A program made the position numbers and the translations under genes. A DNA stretch of 64,000 bases from an uncultured Tenacibaculum sp. (lineage in GTDB: Bacteria > Bacteroidota > Bacteroidia > Flavobacteriales > Flavobacteriaceae), in assembly GCF_947498805.1 (NCBI RefSeq), contig NZ_CANMLT010000010.1:1-64000 (forward strand). Direction: 5' to 3'. Shown here piece by piece: positions 35,455 to 44,193 of the stretch (position 1 is its first letter; every line of letters begins with the position of its first letter). The notes beneath the pieces are model-generated. The model did no database searches. It saw only the letters and a program-made list of their open reading frames with translations, and was not told the origin of the DNA.

Positions 35455-35793
35455 ATGTATAAAATTAAAAGTAGAATTTGGGTAGAAATTGATGGACAGA
35501 TGTTTTTAGGAGAAGGAAGAATACAACTTTTAAAATCTATAGAAAGAACCAAGTCTTTATCTAAATCGGCTAAAGAACTTAATATGTCATATAAGAAAGC
35601 TTGGAACCTAATTGATTCGGTCAATAAAAAAGCCAAAGAGCCTGTAGTTATTAAAAGTACCGGTGGATCTGGTGGTGGAGGTACCACTGTTACCTCATAT
35701 GGAAAACAACTCATTCAGCTCTTTGAAACAATTACGGATAAGTCTTGGAAGTTTTTCGATAAACAAACAGAGAAAATATTCTCAGAAATTTAG
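35455..35793 (+). CDS. ModE-like winged helix regulator without molybdate-binding domain
   Basis: 112 aa. Matches the N-terminal DNA-binding domain of ModE/LysR-like proteins: IDGQMFLGEGRIQLLKSIERTKSLSKSAKELNMSYKKAWNLIDSVN, with the helix-turn-helix at about 34-58, and a glycine-rich wing (TGGSGGGGTT, 69-78). The MOP/TOBE molybdate-binding domains of full ModE are absent, so it either responds to molybdate through a partner or has another signal. It diverges from the molybdoenzyme operon nap and carries the same upstream palindrome, so a role in tuning molybdenum or nitrate respiration genes is a reasonable inference. Confidence 0.85.
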   Translation: MYKIKSRIWVEIDGQMFLGEGRIQLLKSIERTKSLSKSAKELNMSYKKAWNLIDSVNKKAKEPVVIKSTGGSGGGGTTVTSYGKQLIQLFETITDKSWKFFDKQTEKIFSEI

Positions 35794-35797
35794 TTTC

Positions 35798-35841
35798 ATG
35801 ACTTATATCATGTAATAACTTTAGATAAGGCTAGACCTTTG
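35798..35841 (+). promoter_or_regulatory. CRP/FNR-type class II promoter of the CoA-transferase gene
   Basis: Palindrome ATGACTTATATCAT (35798-35811), 22-bp spacer, -7 box GACCTTTG (35834-35841; five of six). Start codon 53 bp from the palindrome. Confidence 0.8.
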
Positions 35842-35864
35842 TATAAAATTATAAACAAGAAGTA

Positions 35865-37145
35865 ATGGCAAATGATTTAAAGATTGTTTCGGCTAAAGAA
35901 GCAGTATCAATTGTAAAATCTAACGATAAAATTTTCTTTCAAGGAGCTGCAATGACTCCTAATGTATTAATTGATAATTTATGTGAGCGATACGAAGATC
36001 TTACCAATGTTGAAATCATTCAAATTCATACACACGGGCAAGCAAAATACCTAGAAGCGCCTTATTCTAATTCCTTTAAACTGATTAGCTGTTTTGTAGG
36101 AAACAACGTTAGAAAAGGGGTAAATACGAATAATGGAGATTATGTTCCTATCTTTTTAAGTGAAATACATTGGCTTTTTAGAAGAGGAATATATCCTTTA
36201 GATGTTGCTTTTATTCAAGTTTCTCCTCCAGATAAACATGGATATTGCTCTTTAGGAGTTTCTGTTGATATTACCCTCCCTGCTATACAAACAGCTAAAG
36301 TGGTAGTTGCTCAAATAAATCCGAATGTTCCAAGAACACATGGTGATGGTATTATTCACATAAAAAATATTGATTATGCTGTTGAAGTAAATTCACCTAT
36401 TCATGAATCTATTACAGGAACCCCTTCAGAAATAGAATCACAAATAGGAAAGCACGTAGCTGAATTAATAGATGATGGAGCTACTTTACAAATGGGTATT
36501 GGTAATATTCCGAATGCAGTATTACATAATTTAACCAATCATAAACGATTGGGAATTCATACAGAAATGTTTTCTGATGGTATACTTCCTTTAGTAGAAA
36601 AAGGAATCATTACCGGTGAGGAAAAAGAAATCAAAACGGGTAAAATTGTAACCTGTTTTGCTGTAGGTTCTCAAAAACTATATGATTTTATTGATGATAA
36701 TCCACTTGTACATTTTAAAGAAGCAGGATATACAAACGACACATCACTTATAAAGCTAAATCCAAAGGTAACCGCTATTAATAGCGCTATTGAAATTGAT
36801 TTAACAGGACAAGTTTGTGCAGATACCATTGGAAAATATCAATATTCTGGTGTAGGTGGTCAAATGGATTTTATTCGTGGTGCTTCTTTATCTAAAGAAG
36901 GAAAAGCTATTATTGCCATGCCATCTATTACCCCTAAAGGAATTTCTAAAATTACTCCTTTCTTAAAAGAAGGAGCTGGTGTTACTACCACAAGAGCACA
37001 TGTACATTATGTTGCTACGGAGTATGGCGTAGTAAATCTATTTGGTAAAAGTTTAAAACAACGTGCTAAAGCCTTAATATCTATAGCACATCCCAATTTC
37101 AGAGAAGAACTAGAACGAGAAGCTGCTAAACGTTTTTCACTATAA
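35865..37145 (+). CDS. Acetyl-CoA hydrolase/transferase family protein
   Basis: 426 aa, the two-domain length of the 4-hydroxybutyrate/succinyl/acetyl-CoA transferase family. Landmarks: oxyanion-hole GIGNIPNAVL, the catalytic Glu in GIHTEMFSDGILPL (about residue 239), and the C-terminal GVGGQMDFIRGASLSKEGKAIIAMPS. It swaps CoA between carboxylic acids, most plausibly making acetate from acetyl-CoA or recycling succinyl-CoA; the substrate is not readable. It carries the same palindrome promoter as nap and nrf, pointing to use under oxygen-limited, nitrate-respiring conditions. Single-gene unit with its own terminator. Confidence 0.9.
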   Translation: MANDLKIVSAKEAVSIVKSNDKIFFQGAAMTPNVLIDNLCERYEDLTNVEIIQIHTHGQAKYLEAPYSNSFKLISCFVGNNVRKGVNTNNGDYVPIFLSEIHWLFRRGIYPLDVAFIQVSPPDKHGYCSLGVSVDITLPAIQTAKVVVAQINPNVPRTHGDGIIHIKNIDYAVEVNSPIHESITGTPSEIESQIGKHVAELIDDGATLQMGIGNIPNAVLHNLTNHKRLGIHTEMFSDGILPLVEKGIITGEEKEIKTGKIVTCFAVGSQKLYDFIDDNPLVHFKEAGYTNDTSLIKLNPKVTAINSAIEIDLTGQVCADTIGKYQYSGVGGQMDFIRGASLSKEGKAIIAMPSITPKGISKITPFLKEGAGVTTTRAHVHYVATEYGVVNLFGKSLKQRAKALISIAHPNFREELEREAAKRFSL

Positions 37146-37160
37146 CCCCCACCCCTTTAT

Positions 37161-37198
37161 AAAACTCCATATTCAAATTAATGATATGGAGTTTTTTT
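37161..37198 (+). terminator. Terminator of the CoA-transferase gene
   Basis: Stem AAAACTCCATAT (37161-37172) / ATATGGAGTTTT (37184-37195) followed by a run of T. Confidence 0.8.
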
Positions 37199-37214
37199 AA
37201 TTCCCTCTTCTTTC

Positions 37215-37258
37215 ATGATATATATCATTTTTAAGAAGATACAAGCTTGATAATTTCG
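37215..37258 (+). promoter_or_regulatory. CRP/FNR-type class II promoter of nadAB
   Basis: Perfect 14-bp palindrome ATGATATATATCAT (37215-37228), 22-bp spacer, -7 box TAATTTCG (37251-37258; five of six). Start codon 53 bp from the palindrome. Confidence 0.8.
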
Positions 37259-37281
37259 TAGTCTTAATAGTACTGAACAAA

Positions 37282-38208
37282 ATGAATTTAATTGATAAGA
37301 TAAACCGGTTAAAAAAGGAAAAGAACGCAATCATATTAGCACACTACTATCAGGATTCAGAAATACAAGACATTGCTGACTATGTTGGAGATAGTCTAGG
37401 CCTATCTCAAAAAGCTGCTGAAACCGACGCGGATATTATTGTTTTTGCTGGAGTTCATTTTATGGCGGAGACGGCAAAGATTTTAAATCCGACTAAAACG
37501 GTTGTTTTACCAGATTTAGAAGCGGGATGTTCTTTAGCCGAATCTTGTCCTCCAAAGGAATTCAAAACTTTTATAAATAAACATCCAAACCATACCGTAG
37601 TAACCTATGTTAATTGCAGTGCTGAAGTGAAAGCATTGACCGATATAGTTTGTACCTCATCAAACGCGTTAAAAATCATAGAATCTATTCCTAAGGAAAC
37701 GCCAATCATATTTGCTCCAGATAGAAATCTAGGGAAATACCTAATCAAAGAAACTGGTAGAGATATGCTACTTTGGGATGGAAGTTGTATAGTACATGAG
37801 GCTTTTTCTATTGATAAACTTATTGAACTACATAAACAATACCCAGATTACAAAATTATAGCGCATCCAGAGTCTGAAGAACATATTTTAAAAACTGCTA
37901 CTTATATTGGTTCTACCGCCGGTATGATAAACTATGTTAAAAAGCATTCTGATCAAAAATTTATTGTTGCTACCGAAGCTGGTATTCTTCATAAAATGCA
38001 ACAAGAAGTTCCTAATACAGAATTAATACCTGCCCCAGCCAAAGAAGATAATACATGTGCTTGTAGTGAATGTGCTTATATGAAAGTAAACACACTACAA
38101 AAACTATATGATTGTTTGCTAAATGAACATCCGCAAATAAATGTTTCTGAAAATATTAGAACAAAGGCTTTAGCTCCAATTGAGCGAATGCTTGAACTTT
38201 CAAAATAA
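37282..38208 (+). CDS. nadA: Quinolinate synthase
   Basis: 308 aa. Condenses iminoaspartate with dihydroxyacetone phosphate to quinolinate, using an oxygen-labile [4Fe-4S] cluster. Signature HYYQDSEIQDIADYVGDS (21-38). Cluster ligands by position: C83 (DLEAGCSLAESC), C169 (LWDGSCIVHE), and one Cys of CACSEC (259-264). Standard short NadA length. Stop and nadB start are directly adjacent, so nadAB form one unit. Placement under the same promoter type as nitrate respiration genes is unusual for a NAD synthesis gene. Confidence 0.95.
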   Translation: MNLIDKINRLKKEKNAIILAHYYQDSEIQDIADYVGDSLGLSQKAAETDADIIVFAGVHFMAETAKILNPTKTVVLPDLEAGCSLAESCPPKEFKTFINKHPNHTVVTYVNCSAEVKALTDIVCTSSNALKIIESIPKETPIIFAPDRNLGKYLIKETGRDMLLWDGSCIVHEAFSIDKLIELHKQYPDYKIIAHPESEEHILKTATYIGSTAGMINYVKKHSDQKFIVATEAGILHKMQQEVPNTELIPAPAKEDNTCACSECAYMKVNTLQKLYDCLLNEHPQINVSENIRTKALAPIERMLELSK

Positions 38209-39792
38209 ATGATAAAAACTAATTATTTAGTAATTGGATCAGGTGTTGCCGGATTAACTTTCTCTATTAAAATAGCTGAAGAGTTCCCTGATAAAATAAT
38301 TACCATAGTAACTAAAGGAAATGAAGATGAATCAAATACAAAATATGCTCAAGGAGGTGTTGCTGTTGTATTAGATAATAAAGAGGATTCTTTTCATAAA
38401 CATATTGAAGATACTCTAATTGCTGGTGATGGTTTATGCGACAAAGCCGTTGTAGAATTGGTAATTACAGAAGGGCCTCAACGTTTACATGAATTGATTC
38501 ATTGGGGCGCTAATTTTGATGTAAAAAGCAATGGAAACTTTGACCTAGGTAAAGAAGGTGGACATTCTGAGTACCGCGTGGTACATCATAAAGATATCAC
38601 GGGTTATGAAATTGAAAGAGCCTTAGTTAAGCGAGTAAATCAACTTAAAAACATTACAGTTTTAACACATCACTTTGCTGTAGACCTAATTACCGAACAC
38701 CACCTTAAATTAAAAAAGAAGCGTAACTTATCATGTTACGGTGCCTATGTCCTAAATCAAAAAACAGAAGAAATAATCACTATAAATGCGCAAAATACCA
38801 TACTAGCTTCAGGAGGAATTGGTAGTGTGTATGGACACACAACTAATCCAACAATTGCCACTGGAGATGGTATAGCCATGGCATATAGAGCAAAGGCTAC
38901 AATTAAAGACATGGAGTTTGTTCAATTTCATCCAACTGCAATATACACTTCAGAATATGGTTCTTCTTTTTTGATCTCTGAGGCTGTCAGAGGTTTTGGA
39001 GCCTATTTACGCGATAAAAAAGGAAATCGATTTATGCCTAACTATGATACCAGGGCTGAATTGGCTTCTCGAGATATTGTTTCTCAATCAATAGACAAAG
39101 AATTAAAAAAATCTGGAGATCCCCATGTTTATTTAGATTGCACACATCTAAATACTGAAGACTTTATAAAACACTTCCCTACTATATATCAAAAATGTAA
39201 AAGCTTACAGATTGATATTGCTAAAGACTGGATTCCAGTTGTTCCCGCTTCTCATTATTTATGTGGAGGAATTATAGTTGATGAAAATGGTAGTACTAGT
39301 ATTTCAAATTTATTTTCATGCGGAGAAACTTCCAGAACTGGCTTACATGGAGCCAACAGATTAGCCTCAAATTCTTTATTAGAAGCTCTGGTATATGCGC
39401 ACAACATATTTAGGTTTCTTTCAACACAGACTGCTCAGTTTCTTCCTGTTGAAATTCCAGCTTGGAATGATGAAGGAACTAAAATTAATCAAGAACATAT
39501 TCTAATTAAACATAACCTAAAAGAATTACAATCATTAATGCGTAATTATGTTGGTATTGTACGAAGCAATAACCGACTAAGAAAAGCAATTACCAAGCTT
39601 CATGTTATTCATAAAGAAGTTGAAGAACTATACAAAACTTCAAAAAAAAATACCTCTCTTTGTGAATTAAGAAATATGGTTAATGTTGCTCATTTGATCA
39701 TTCATCAATCATTAGAAAGAAAAGAAAACAAGGGTGGCTATTTCAATATTGATAATGTTAATCACGATCTTAATTGCTTAACAAAAAGATAA
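38209..39792 (+). CDS. nadB: L-aspartate oxidase
   Basis: 527 aa. FAD enzyme oxidising L-aspartate to iminoaspartate for NadA; of the succinate dehydrogenase/fumarate reductase flavoprotein family and able to use fumarate or oxygen as acceptor. FAD motif VIGSGVAGLTFSI (6-18), KYAQGGVAVV, EGGHSEYRVVH, ASGGIGSVYGHTTNP, FVQFHPTAI, SRDIVS, and HGANRLASNSLLE. C-terminal helical domain present. It converges on, and overlaps by 31 bp, the 3' end of the 12-TM protein gene that closes the nrf operon. Confidence 0.95.
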   Translation: MIKTNYLVIGSGVAGLTFSIKIAEEFPDKIITIVTKGNEDESNTKYAQGGVAVVLDNKEDSFHKHIEDTLIAGDGLCDKAVVELVITEGPQRLHELIHWGANFDVKSNGNFDLGKEGGHSEYRVVHHKDITGYEIERALVKRVNQLKNITVLTHHFAVDLITEHHLKLKKKRNLSCYGAYVLNQKTEEIITINAQNTILASGGIGSVYGHTTNPTIATGDGIAMAYRAKATIKDMEFVQFHPTAIYTSEYGSSFLISEAVRGFGAYLRDKKGNRFMPNYDTRAELASRDIVSQSIDKELKKSGDPHVYLDCTHLNTEDFIKHFPTIYQKCKSLQIDIAKDWIPVVPASHYLCGGIIVDENGSTSISNLFSCGETSRTGLHGANRLASNSLLEALVYAHNIFRFLSTQTAQFLPVEIPAWNDEGTKINQEHILIKHNLKELQSLMRNYVGIVRSNNRLRKAITKLHVIHKEVEELYKTSKKNTSLCELRNMVNVAHLIIHQSLERKENKGGYFNIDNVNHDLNCLTKR

Positions 39793-40961
39793 GTAATTAA
39801 AACTAAGAATAACATACTTGCAAACAATAGATAATGGTTAAAGTAATAACTCAAATTGAGATTTCTCCAAACAACTATTCCTTTATAAAAGATTAAGACT
39901 TCTGTAATTAAAAAAACTAGAAGGTACATTACCACCATTCTTTTCGTGAGCTGTAAATACTTATAAAGTTCTAAAAACCCAAGTAAACTTAAGCTCACAA
40001 TTCCCAAAAATATCCAATGTATATAGCCTATAACAAAATCTATATATGAAGAAACGACCTGTGCTAAATAAGGTATCATCCCAATTATTTGCATTGCTAA
40101 TTTTATAACGAATAGTATTACAACTGTTTTAAATACAAGTACTAAAACATTCGAAAAAGCATTAAGTAACTGTTCTTTTTGTTTGTGTATCTCTTTTAGT
40201 AGAATTGTAAAAGCTATTATTTGAAATAGTCCTCCTATACCTGCAATTACATTAATTACATAGCCTAATTTCATCCATAAAATGGATATTAAAAAAGTAA
40301 CTATAATTCCAATATTAAAAAGTAAAAAGAAAGGTTTAAACACTTTTCGTGGAATATAAAGTCCTTTTAATTCAAAAACTCTTAACAACAAACCTACTAA
40401 GCCTAGTATAAACCATCCGTTATATTGAAAGTGTAAATAAAAATAGATCGCGTTTCTATACCAACTAGAGCTTTCTCCTAATGTATTCATTATTGCTCCT
40501 AAAGCCCATGGTCCAATACTAGAAATAATCATATACCACAATGCCAATTGGATGCATTTATAAGAATTTGTCTTTTTCAGTTCTTTTGGAGTATACTTAA
40601 AAACTAAGTAACCAAAAAAGTAAGAAGCTATAATAAACAAACTTGAAAAAACTATAGAGAACAATGCATAACCAGTAAACGGAAAAGTAACTAGCATTCC
40701 TATGATAGTGAATTGTGTACTCCAAAAGACTCTAAGGTACTTTCTCTCTATGTTCGCCTTTTTTAAATACAGCTTGTATATTAAAATCATGAATGCTGTA
40801 TATACCCAACCTAAAAGGGCTATATGAGAGTGCGCATGTACAATATGACGATAATTAAAGTCAATTTCTATAACTGAAAAACAGCGTAACAACACTCCTA
40901 AAAGAGTTATTAGCAAAAAATAACTCAATGCTATTACGCTATGTTTCTTAAGAATATTCAT
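39762..40961 (-). CDS. 12-TM haem-oxidase-like / NnrS-like membrane protein at the end of the nrf operon
   Basis: 399 aa, about twelve hydrophobic segments. Conserved-looking histidines sit in the second helix, RHIVHAHSHIALLGWVY (H39, H42, H44, H46), in YLHFQYNGWF (near 176) and in IGYIHWIFLGI (near 316). The HAHxxxxLGW pattern recalls cbb3-oxidase subunit I-like and NnrS-like haem proteins, but the Cu-binding His pair and the full helix VI-X pattern of true oxidases are not evident. Its ATG overlaps the CcsBA stop (TAATG), so it is translationally coupled to it. Haem transport, NO handling or electron transfer are all possible; function unproven. Confidence 0.65.
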   Translation of the reverse strand: MNILKKHSVIALSYFLLITLLGVLLRCFSVIEIDFNYRHIVHAHSHIALLGWVYTAFMILIYKLYLKKANIERKYLRVFWSTQFTIIGMLVTFPFTGYALFSIVFSSLFIIASYFFGYLVFKYTPKELKKTNSYKCIQLALWYMIISSIGPWALGAIMNTLGESSSWYRNAIYFYLHFQYNGWFILGLVGLLLRVFELKGLYIPRKVFKPFFLLFNIGIIVTFLISILWMKLGYVINVIAGIGGLFQIIAFTILLKEIHKQKEQLLNAFSNVLVLVFKTVVILFVIKLAMQIIGMIPYLAQVVSSYIDFVIGYIHWIFLGIVSLSLLGFLELYKYLQLTKRMVVMYLLVFLITEVLIFYKGIVVWRNLNLSYYFNHYLLFASMLFLVLITYLFVKQLRS

Positions 40962-43900
40962 TATGCTTTTTTACGTACCATTTTTTGTTTGTACACCACT
41001 AAAATAGTTAGTAAAAGCATGCTACAAAAAATTACATATACAAAATTGGGCACAGGTATTGGATCACCGGAAGCATAACTATGCAGTCCAGATAAGTAAT
41101 AATTTACACCAAAAGAAGTCATTATTATAGACCCAAACGCAAACATACTTGCGGTATTTAACACTAGAAAGTTATTGAGTTTTGGTACAAATCGTAAGTG
41201 CAATACAATAGCATATACAATTATACTAATTAGAGCCCAAGTTTCTTTAGGGTCCCAAGCCCAATAGCGTCCCCAACTTTCGTTTGCCCATACACCTCCT
41301 AAAAATGTACCAATAGATAGTGTAAACAAGCCAATCGTCATGGATAATTCATTGATATAACTAAGCTCCTTAACTTTTAATTCAATAATAGATTTATTCT
41401 TTGTTGTTTTGAATAGCATGAGTAACAAAGCCATAATTCCTAAAACTGCCGATAATGCTAATGGAGCATAACTACTAACAATGGTGGCTACGTGAATTTT
41501 TAACCAATATGATTTTAGTACAGGCATTAAGTTTGTAATCTCCGGGTTTAACCAATCTAAATAACTCACAAATAGTAAGGCTCCTGTAAATAGCGTAGCT
41601 AAAGGCAATGCAAAGTCTGATTTTCTAAAAGTTATCAATCCACTTAACAACAAACACCAAGCTACAAAAATCAACATTTCATACCCATTACTCCATGGTG
41701 CATGTTGGGCTACATACCATCTTAAAATGATATTAAATGTAAAAAGTAAAAATGCTACTAAAGTGATTAGAATTAAGGCATTCCAAAAGAGGTTTATCGA
41801 CTTTTTATGTATAAACATCTTTATAATGGCCAAAACTAAAAGTAACAGCCCTACCACAAAAAACACTTGAAACAACCAAAAGTTAATGTTCGCCTTATTA
41901 TACCATAATTCAGCTTCTACTCTACCAGTTGTGGGAATAATATCAGCTGATAATACTTCTTGATACTTTTTGATATATGCTATTTTTTGAAGAGCTTCTT
42001 TAAAATCCTTCTGGCCTAAATCCTTAAAATAACTTTGTAAAATAGTCTGTGCAAAGCGTCCATCTTCTTCTGTAAAATCATTAAAATGATGATTGTAACT
42101 ATACCAAGTATTATTCTCATCTCCTTTCTTCGGAAAAATCTTCAAATAGTTTCCTGTAAACAGATTGTATAAAATATTAAAGCGCTCATCAATCTTTAAA
42201 ACTTCTTTATCAAACTCATTGCGTTCAGCAGGTTTCTTCTTATTTGCATTTTCAACTTCGTTTGATAACAAATAGTTTCCTTCTTTATCTAAAAAACTAA
42301 TAAAAGCATACAATCCGTTTTTACCTTCGGGTATATTCTTCAATATACTACCAACTTTATCTGTATCTGCTTTTATAATAGGGATTCGTTGCCATATTTG
42401 AGGTAGCATATGCATTCCTAAGAATACTTGATTTACATCAAGTTGTATCACTTTATCACCCATTGGGTATTTAAAACTTGATTTTCGTGAAATCTTTCGA
42501 ATACATTCAGAAGCTAAGGTATTTATAGGTTTAATACGACCATCTAAATCCTGTACCAATAAGCGTCCAAATACCTCTGATTGTTGTTTATCTATTTCTA
42601 AAGAAGAAACTAACTTTTCTATGGTTACTTTCTTTGGAATCGAGTCTTGCTCCATGTTAGCAAATGCTGAAGCGCTTACCGTAAAGAAAAGTAATATTAT
42701 AGCAACGTTTGTTTTAAGTTTTTTTAGCTTTTTGTTAATGAGTTGAAAACGTGAAGCTTTTCCAAAAAATGTAAAAAACATTCCAATTCCCATAAGTAAA
42801 TACCCTATATAGGTTATCCAGGTCCCTAAAAAATCATGATTTACAGAAAGTACCGTTCCACGCTCATCTGTATCATAGCTCGCTTGAAAAAATCGGAATC
42901 CCTTATAATCTAATACATTATTCATAAAGATTCTATAATCAAAGGTTTCTTCTGTGTCTATTACGGTTACTTCACTAGCATATGCCGAAGGACTGGAAGA
43001 TCCAGGGTATCTTTCTAATTGAAAATCGTTTAACTTTATTGAAAATGGAGTTTGTATAGCTCCTGCACCATAAGACAATACTACCTCTGTTCCATCTTTA
43101 AAATCTACTTGATGTTTAATAGGTAAAAAGCCTTCTCTGTATAACAAATTAACTTCTTGAGTTTCTCTTCCAACTGTTACATTTACAATTAAAGCATCAT
43201 CTAAAGAAGCATCATTGTCTGTTTTGTTTTCTATTGAACTTATCAGTTTAAACTTTCCCTTAGGGTGATAAGAAGTTGGAACAAAGGAAAAATCGCCCGA
43301 TCTGAATAAGGTTCGTAACGCAATTTCTTGCAAACTATCTTGTTTTATACGTCCTGCCTGTTGACTAGACATGATAAAGAAATCAATTGGATGAGGTGCT
43401 TTTATTTTAAACTTTCCGTTTTCTTCAATTATATTAATAATTCCTTCTTTATCAGCTTCAAAACCAACTTCATGCTGATGTTCTCCTACCCTTTCAATTT
43501 CACCTTTCTTTAAATATACTGTATTCCTTCCATTTCCCGTAGTTGTTACCATTTTAAGCAATGCAACTCCATTAATACTGTCTGTAATTACTTCAGGAGA
43601 AGCATCTGCTACATATTCTTTAAATTCAATTGAAACAGGAAGTTTTCCTAAGATTTCATTGATTACAAAATGATTATCGGCTAAGGGTGAAAATTGTAAC
43701 TTCTTTTGAATATTTATATGCGCTTTATCTTTTACAAATGTTCCTGTTAACAGTTTCGTATCAGAAATAATCACATTAGAAGTAGCTCCCTCTCTTATAC
43801 GCATAATACCACTATAGGAAGTATAACGTGTTATTCCTGCACCTAACAAAACAATTACAAAAGCTATATGAAAAAGAAAAATTGCCCATTTACGTTTGGC

Positions 43901-44113
43901 AAGTAAATTGTACTTGAAAATATGCAAAAAGAAACTTATTGCCAATCCCAACATAACTATTTCAAACCACCAAGCATCATAAATGCTGGCCCAAGCTACA
44001 GCAGTTCCATAGTCGTTTTCTACAAAGGTTGCAACTCCCATGGCTGCACCAAAAATGAGCAATAATAGTAACGCTAATGAAGATGATGATAATATTTTAT
44101 ATAGTTTTTGCAT
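40961..44113 (-). CDS. CcsBA-type cytochrome c haem lyase (ResB-CcsA fusion, NrfI-like)
   Basis: 1050 aa. N-terminal ResB/CcsB part: helices near 10-110 and a long periplasmic region to about 430. A signal-like segment TVSASAFANMEQDS sits near 480, followed by a second periplasmic stretch of about 250 residues. The C-terminal CcsA part has the haem-binding tryptophan-rich WWD motif GGVWANESWGRYWAWDPKE (939-957) and multiple helices. System II cytochrome c maturation: exports haem and attaches it to CxxCH. Being directly downstream of nrfHA, it may serve the CxxCK haem of NrfA, as NrfI does in Wolinella succinogenes. A hairpin separates it from nrfA. Confidence 0.9.
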   Translation of the reverse strand: MQKLYKILSSSSLALLLLLIFGAAMGVATFVENDYGTAVAWASIYDAWWFEIVMLGLAISFFLHIFKYNLLAKRKWAIFLFHIAFVIVLLGAGITRYTSYSGIMRIREGATSNVIISDTKLLTGTFVKDKAHINIQKKLQFSPLADNHFVINEILGKLPVSIEFKEYVADASPEVITDSINGVALLKMVTTTGNGRNTVYLKKGEIERVGEHQHEVGFEADKEGIINIIEENGKFKIKAPHPIDFFIMSSQQAGRIKQDSLQEIALRTLFRSGDFSFVPTSYHPKGKFKLISSIENKTDNDASLDDALIVNVTVGRETQEVNLLYREGFLPIKHQVDFKDGTEVVLSYGAGAIQTPFSIKLNDFQLERYPGSSSPSAYASEVTVIDTEETFDYRIFMNNVLDYKGFRFFQASYDTDERGTVLSVNHDFLGTWITYIGYLLMGIGMFFTFFGKASRFQLINKKLKKLKTNVAIILLFFTVSASAFANMEQDSIPKKVTIEKLVSSLEIDKQQSEVFGRLLVQDLDGRIKPINTLASECIRKISRKSSFKYPMGDKVIQLDVNQVFLGMHMLPQIWQRIPIIKADTDKVGSILKNIPEGKNGLYAFISFLDKEGNYLLSNEVENANKKKPAERNEFDKEVLKIDERFNILYNLFTGNYLKIFPKKGDENNTWYSYNHHFNDFTEEDGRFAQTILQSYFKDLGQKDFKEALQKIAYIKKYQEVLSADIIPTTGRVEAELWYNKANINFWLFQVFFVVGLLLLVLAIIKMFIHKKSINLFWNALILITLVAFLLFTFNIILRWYVAQHAPWSNGYEMLIFVAWCLLLSGLITFRKSDFALPLATLFTGALLFVSYLDWLNPEITNLMPVLKSYWLKIHVATIVSSYAPLALSAVLGIMALLLMLFKTTKNKSIIELKVKELSYINELSMTIGLFTLSIGTFLGGVWANESWGRYWAWDPKETWALISIIVYAIVLHLRFVPKLNNFLVLNTASMFAFGSIIMTSFGVNYYLSGLHSYASGDPIPVPNFVYVIFCSMLLLTILVVYKQKMVRKKA

Positions 44114-44127
44114 ATGTTACTTATTTA

Positions 44128-44170
44128 AAAAAGATAATTTTTAAAGAGGCTCTCTAAAAATTATCTTTTT
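44128..44170 (-). terminator. Hairpin between nrfA and the CcsBA gene
   Basis: A 21-bp stem with one mismatch (44128-44148 with 44150-44170, AAAAAGATAATTTTTA against TTTAGAGAG-side complement) starts 24 nt beyond the nrfA stop, ending in T-rich sequence on the minus strand. It probably attenuates read-through or protects the nrfA 3' end. Confidence 0.65.
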
Positions 44171-44193
44171 AAGTGTTAGTACTGAAATAATAA

